From positions 896,001 to 960,000 of the forward strand of contig NZ_QYUK01000011.1 of assembly GCF_003590945.1 (NCBI RefSeq): 64,000 nucleotides of DNA, given 5' to 3'. The position numbers and the translations under genes were made by a program. Positions within the stretch are counted from its first letter, which is position 1, and the number at the start of each line of letters is the position of its first letter. A model generated the notes under the pieces. It was not told the DNA's origin. It made no database searches and saw only the letters and a list, made by a program, of their open reading frames with translations. The DNA comes from Oleomonas cavernae. Lineage in GTDB: Bacteria; Pseudomonadota; Alphaproteobacteria; Zavarziniales; Zavarziniaceae. Below, one piece after another: positions 61,658-64,000 of the stretch.

Positions 61658-64000
61658 ATGCAACGGCGTTACATGCGCTTTCTCGGTTTCATTTTCGGTG
61701 CGTTCGCGATCCTCGCGATCGTCGGGTTGCTGGCAGTGCTCGGCGCCGTGCATTTCTATTCGCGCGACCTGCCCGACTACCGGCAGCTCGCGGTCTACGA
61801 GCCGCCGGTCACCACGCGCCTGCACGCCGGCGACGGTTCGCTGCTGGCTGAATATGCCCGCGAGCGCCGCCTGTTCGTGCCCATCACCGCCATTCCGCCC
61901 CAGGTCATCGGCGCCTTCCTCTCGGCCGAGGACAAGAGCTTCTACGAGCATGGCGGCATCGATTTCTCGGGCGTGATCCGCGCCCTGTTCACCAACCTGC
62001 GCAACATGGGCAGCGATCGCCGGCCGGTCGGCGCCTCGACCATCACCCAGCAGGTGGCCAAGAACTTCCTCCTCGGCAACGAGGTCTCCTACGGCCGCAA
62101 GATCCGCGAGGCGATCTTGACCTTCAGGATCGAACGCACCTTCTCCAAGGACCGGATTCTCGAACTCTATCTCAACGAGATCTACCTCGGCATGGGCTCC
62201 TACGGCGTCGCCGCCGCCTCGCTCAACTATTTCGACAAGCCGCTCGACAAGCTTTCGGTCGCCGAGATCGCCTATCTGGCGGCGCTGCCCAAGGCACCGT
62301 CCAACTATCACCCGATCAAGCAGCGCGAAGCCGCGACGACCAGGCGCAACTGGGTGCTGGACCGCATGTACGAGGACGGGCGCATCACCCAGGAACAGTG
62401 GCAGGAGGCCAAGGCCACGCCCCTGACCGTGCGTGACGCCAGCCAGGGCAACACCACCCGCGCCGATTATTTCGCCGAGGAAGTGCGCCGCGAGATCGTC
62501 TCGCTCTATGGCGATGCCGCGCTCTATGAAGGCGGCCTCAGCGTGCGCACCAGCATCGATCCGGCGATGCAGGCCCTGGCCGAGAAGGCGCTGCGTGAAG
62601 GCCTGATCGATTACGACCGCCGCCACGGCTGGCGCGGCCCGATCACCCGCATCGACGCCGCCACCGACTGGCTGGCGGCCTTGCGCGAAGTGCCGATTCC
62701 GCCGGGCCTAATAGTGCCGGGGATCAAGCCCTGGCGCATGGCGGTGGTGCTGTCGAGCGATGCCAAGGCGGCGTCGATCGGCCTGCTCGACGGCGCCAAG
62801 GGCACGATCCCCCTGAGCGAGCTGACCTGGGCGCGGCCGACCACCGCCAACCAGGGTGTGGGCGGTGCGCCGCGCAAGCCCGGCGACGTGTTCAAGGTGG
62901 GCGATGTCGTCGCCGTCGAGGAACTGAAGGCGGGCGAGGGTGTCTTTGGCCTGCGCCAGATCCCCAATGTCGGCGGCGCCCTGGTGGCGCTCGACCCCCA
63001 TACCGGCCGTGTCCTGGCCATGGTCGGGGGCTGGTCCTACAACGAGAGCCAGTTCAACCGCGCGACCCAGGCCCTGCGCCAGCCCGGTTCGACCTTCAAG
63101 CCCTTCGTCTATGCGACCGCCCTTGAATCCGGCCTGACCCCCTCCACCCTGGTGATGGATTCGCCCTTCGTCGCCGACCAGGGGCCGGGCATGCCGCCGT
63201 GGCGGCCGGCCAACTACGGCCATGATTTCTTAGGCGCCATCACCCTGCGGGTCGCGCTGGAGAAATCGCGCAACCTGGTGACCGCGCGCCTGGCCTATTA
63301 CCTGGGCATCGACAAGGTGAAGGCCCTGGCCGAACGCTTCGGCGTGGTCATCGACCTGCCGCCTTACCTCGCCATGTCGCTGGGGGCGGGCGAGACCACC
63401 TTGCTGCGCATGACCGCGGCCTATGGCCAGTTCGTCAACGGCGGCAAGAAGATCACCCCCAGCTTCATCGACCGGGTCCAGGACCGCCGCGGCCGCACGG
63501 TCTTCAAGCACGACATGCGCCCGTGCGAGGGTTGCGGCGCCACCAGCTTCTCGGACCAGGCGCCGCCGGTCATTCCCGACAACCGGCCCGAGGTGATCGA
63601 CGCCGGCACCGCCTATCAGATGGTCTCGATCCTCCAGGGCGTGGTCGAGCGGGGCACCGGCGGCCGGGTTCGCGCCGTGGGCAAGCCGATCGCAGGCAAG
63701 ACCGGCACCTCGAACGACAGCAAGGACGTCTGGTTCATCGGCTTCTCGCCCGATCTGGTCGCCGGCGTCTTCGTCGGCTTCGACCAGCCGCGTACCCTGG
63801 GCGGCAAGGAGACGGGCGGCGTGGTCGCGGCGCCGATCTTCCGCGACTTCATGAAGGCGGCCCTGGCCGACAAGCCGGGCATACCGTTCCGCATTCCGCC
63901 GGGCCTGCGCTTCGTGCGCGTGAACCCGGCCACCGGTGCGCCCGCCGGCCCCGGCGAGCGGGCGATCTTCGAAGCCTTCAAGCCCGGCACCGAGCCCTTC
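61658..64000 (+). CDS. mrcA: Penicillin-binding protein 1A, 3' end beyond window
   Basis: 781 codons are visible without a stop, so the gene continues past the right edge. There is an N-terminal membrane anchor (FLGFIFGAFAILAIVGLLAVLGAV). The glycosyltransferase domain has the catalytic glutamate in FLSAEDKSFYEHGGIDF and the GASTITQQVAKN motif. The transpeptidase domain has the active serine S478 in PGSTFK, SRN in EKSRNLV and KTG in AGKTGTSNDSKD. It polymerizes and cross-links peptidoglycan. ATG 61658 or 61673 may start it. Confidence 0.96.
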   Translation, partial: MQRRYMRFLGFIFGAFAILAIVGLLAVLGAVHFYSRDLPDYRQLAVYEPPVTTRLHAGDGSLLAEYARERRLFVPITAIPPQVIGAFLSAEDKSFYEHGGIDFSGVIRALFTNLRNMGSDRRPVGASTITQQVAKNFLLGNEVSYGRKIREAILTFRIERTFSKDRILELYLNEIYLGMGSYGVAAASLNYFDKPLDKLSVAEIAYLAALPKAPSNYHPIKQREAATTRRNWVLDRMYEDGRITQEQWQEAKATPLTVRDASQGNTTRADYFAEEVRREIVSLYGDAALYEGGLSVRTSIDPAMQALAEKALREGLIDYDRRHGWRGPITRIDAATDWLAALREVPIPPGLIVPGIKPWRMAVVLSSDAKAASIGLLDGAKGTIPLSELTWARPTTANQGVGGAPRKPGDVFKVGDVVAVEELKAGEGVFGLRQIPNVGGALVALDPHTGRVLAMVGGWSYNESQFNRATQALRQPGSTFKPFVYATALESGLTPSTLVMDSPFVADQGPGMPPWRPANYGHDFLGAITLRVALEKSRNLVTARLAYYLGIDKVKALAERFGVVIDLPPYLAMSLGAGETTLLRMTAAYGQFVNGGKKITPSFIDRVQDRRGRTVFKHDMRPCEGCGATSFSDQAPPVIPDNRPEVIDAGTAYQMVSILQGVVERGTGGRVRAVGKPIAGKTGTSNDSKDVWFIGFSPDLVAGVFVGFDQPRTLGGKETGGVVAAPIFRDFMKAALADKPGIPFRIPPGLRFVRVNPATGAPAGPGERAIFEAFKPGTEPF

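Overview
The window is high-GC DNA, roughly two-thirds G+C by eye, from an alphaproteobacterium. The lineage call rests on content and order. A Cbp3-type chaperone gene, a DUF177 gene, rpmF, plsX, fabH, ihfA and a MerR-like regulator run in the order typical of alphaproteobacteria. RNase E carries an acidic insertion in its S1 domain, as in that class, and DUF2852 and CYP153 genes are also present. A Rhodospirillales-type free-living or oil-associated genus would fit, but I cannot name the species.

Layout. (1) 182-4600: housekeeping run for ribosome, lipid and nucleoid functions. (2) 4704-5631: tRNA-Pro(GGG), then a ParE/RelE-type toxin-antitoxin pair closed by a second copy of the tRNA 3' end, which makes a very small island with att-like ends. 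(3) 6086-14331: two tandem Tat-exported PhoX phosphatases, each with a phoA-like Pho-box candidate, followed by a large RTX protein with an endonuclease/exonuclease/phosphatase domain. Together they look like a phosphorus-scavenging block. (4) 14376-18751: a compact four-gene operon (TelA, lipoprotein with solute-binding plus VWA domains, XpaC-like membrane protein, anchored solute-binding protein) with no transporter genes. (5) 18894-25968: a GST, an Hsp70-like ATPase, and an operon for an HAE3-type RND exporter with a LolA-like partner and a beta-barrel. (6) 26168-33232: CinA/PncC, cold-shock protein, acyl-CoA synthetase, formylglycine-generating enzyme with a Tat sulfatase, and a putative 2OG-Fe oxygenase. 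(7) 33392-37036: ydbH-ynbE-ydbL envelope lipid-transport genes, then a TetR regulator and a DUF2852 gene sharing an operator motif. (8) 37130-42425: a signalling cluster with an HDOD response regulator, FIST-histidine kinase, response regulator and small DHp-like kinase. (9) 42616-48988: HD protein, two small hypotheticals, CYP153 alkane hydroxylase with a TetR regulator, heme A synthase and an MFS transporter. (10) 48994-59999: second RTX protein, MetY, CoA-binding protein, Pro-rich YfaP-like protein, DsbA-like oxidoreductase, BepA-like protease and RNase E. (11) 60521-64000: DUF486 protein, TumE/TumA-like toxin-antitoxin pair, and the start of PBP1A, which runs off the window.

A dominant technical observation is that nine genes are broken by ten frameshifts. 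Every one is repaired by adding a single G (sense strand) to a short G run, and every repaired length is a multiple of three. This points to homopolymer errors in the underlying sequence rather than to ten pseudogenizing mutations. I give these genes their full repaired spans and mark each break.

No CRISPR array, transposase, integrase or rRNA was seen. The best candidates for under-described biology are the TelA/VWA/XpaC/solute-binding operon, the integrase-less tRNA-flanked toxin-antitoxin island, and several palindromic operators that overlap or abut start codons.
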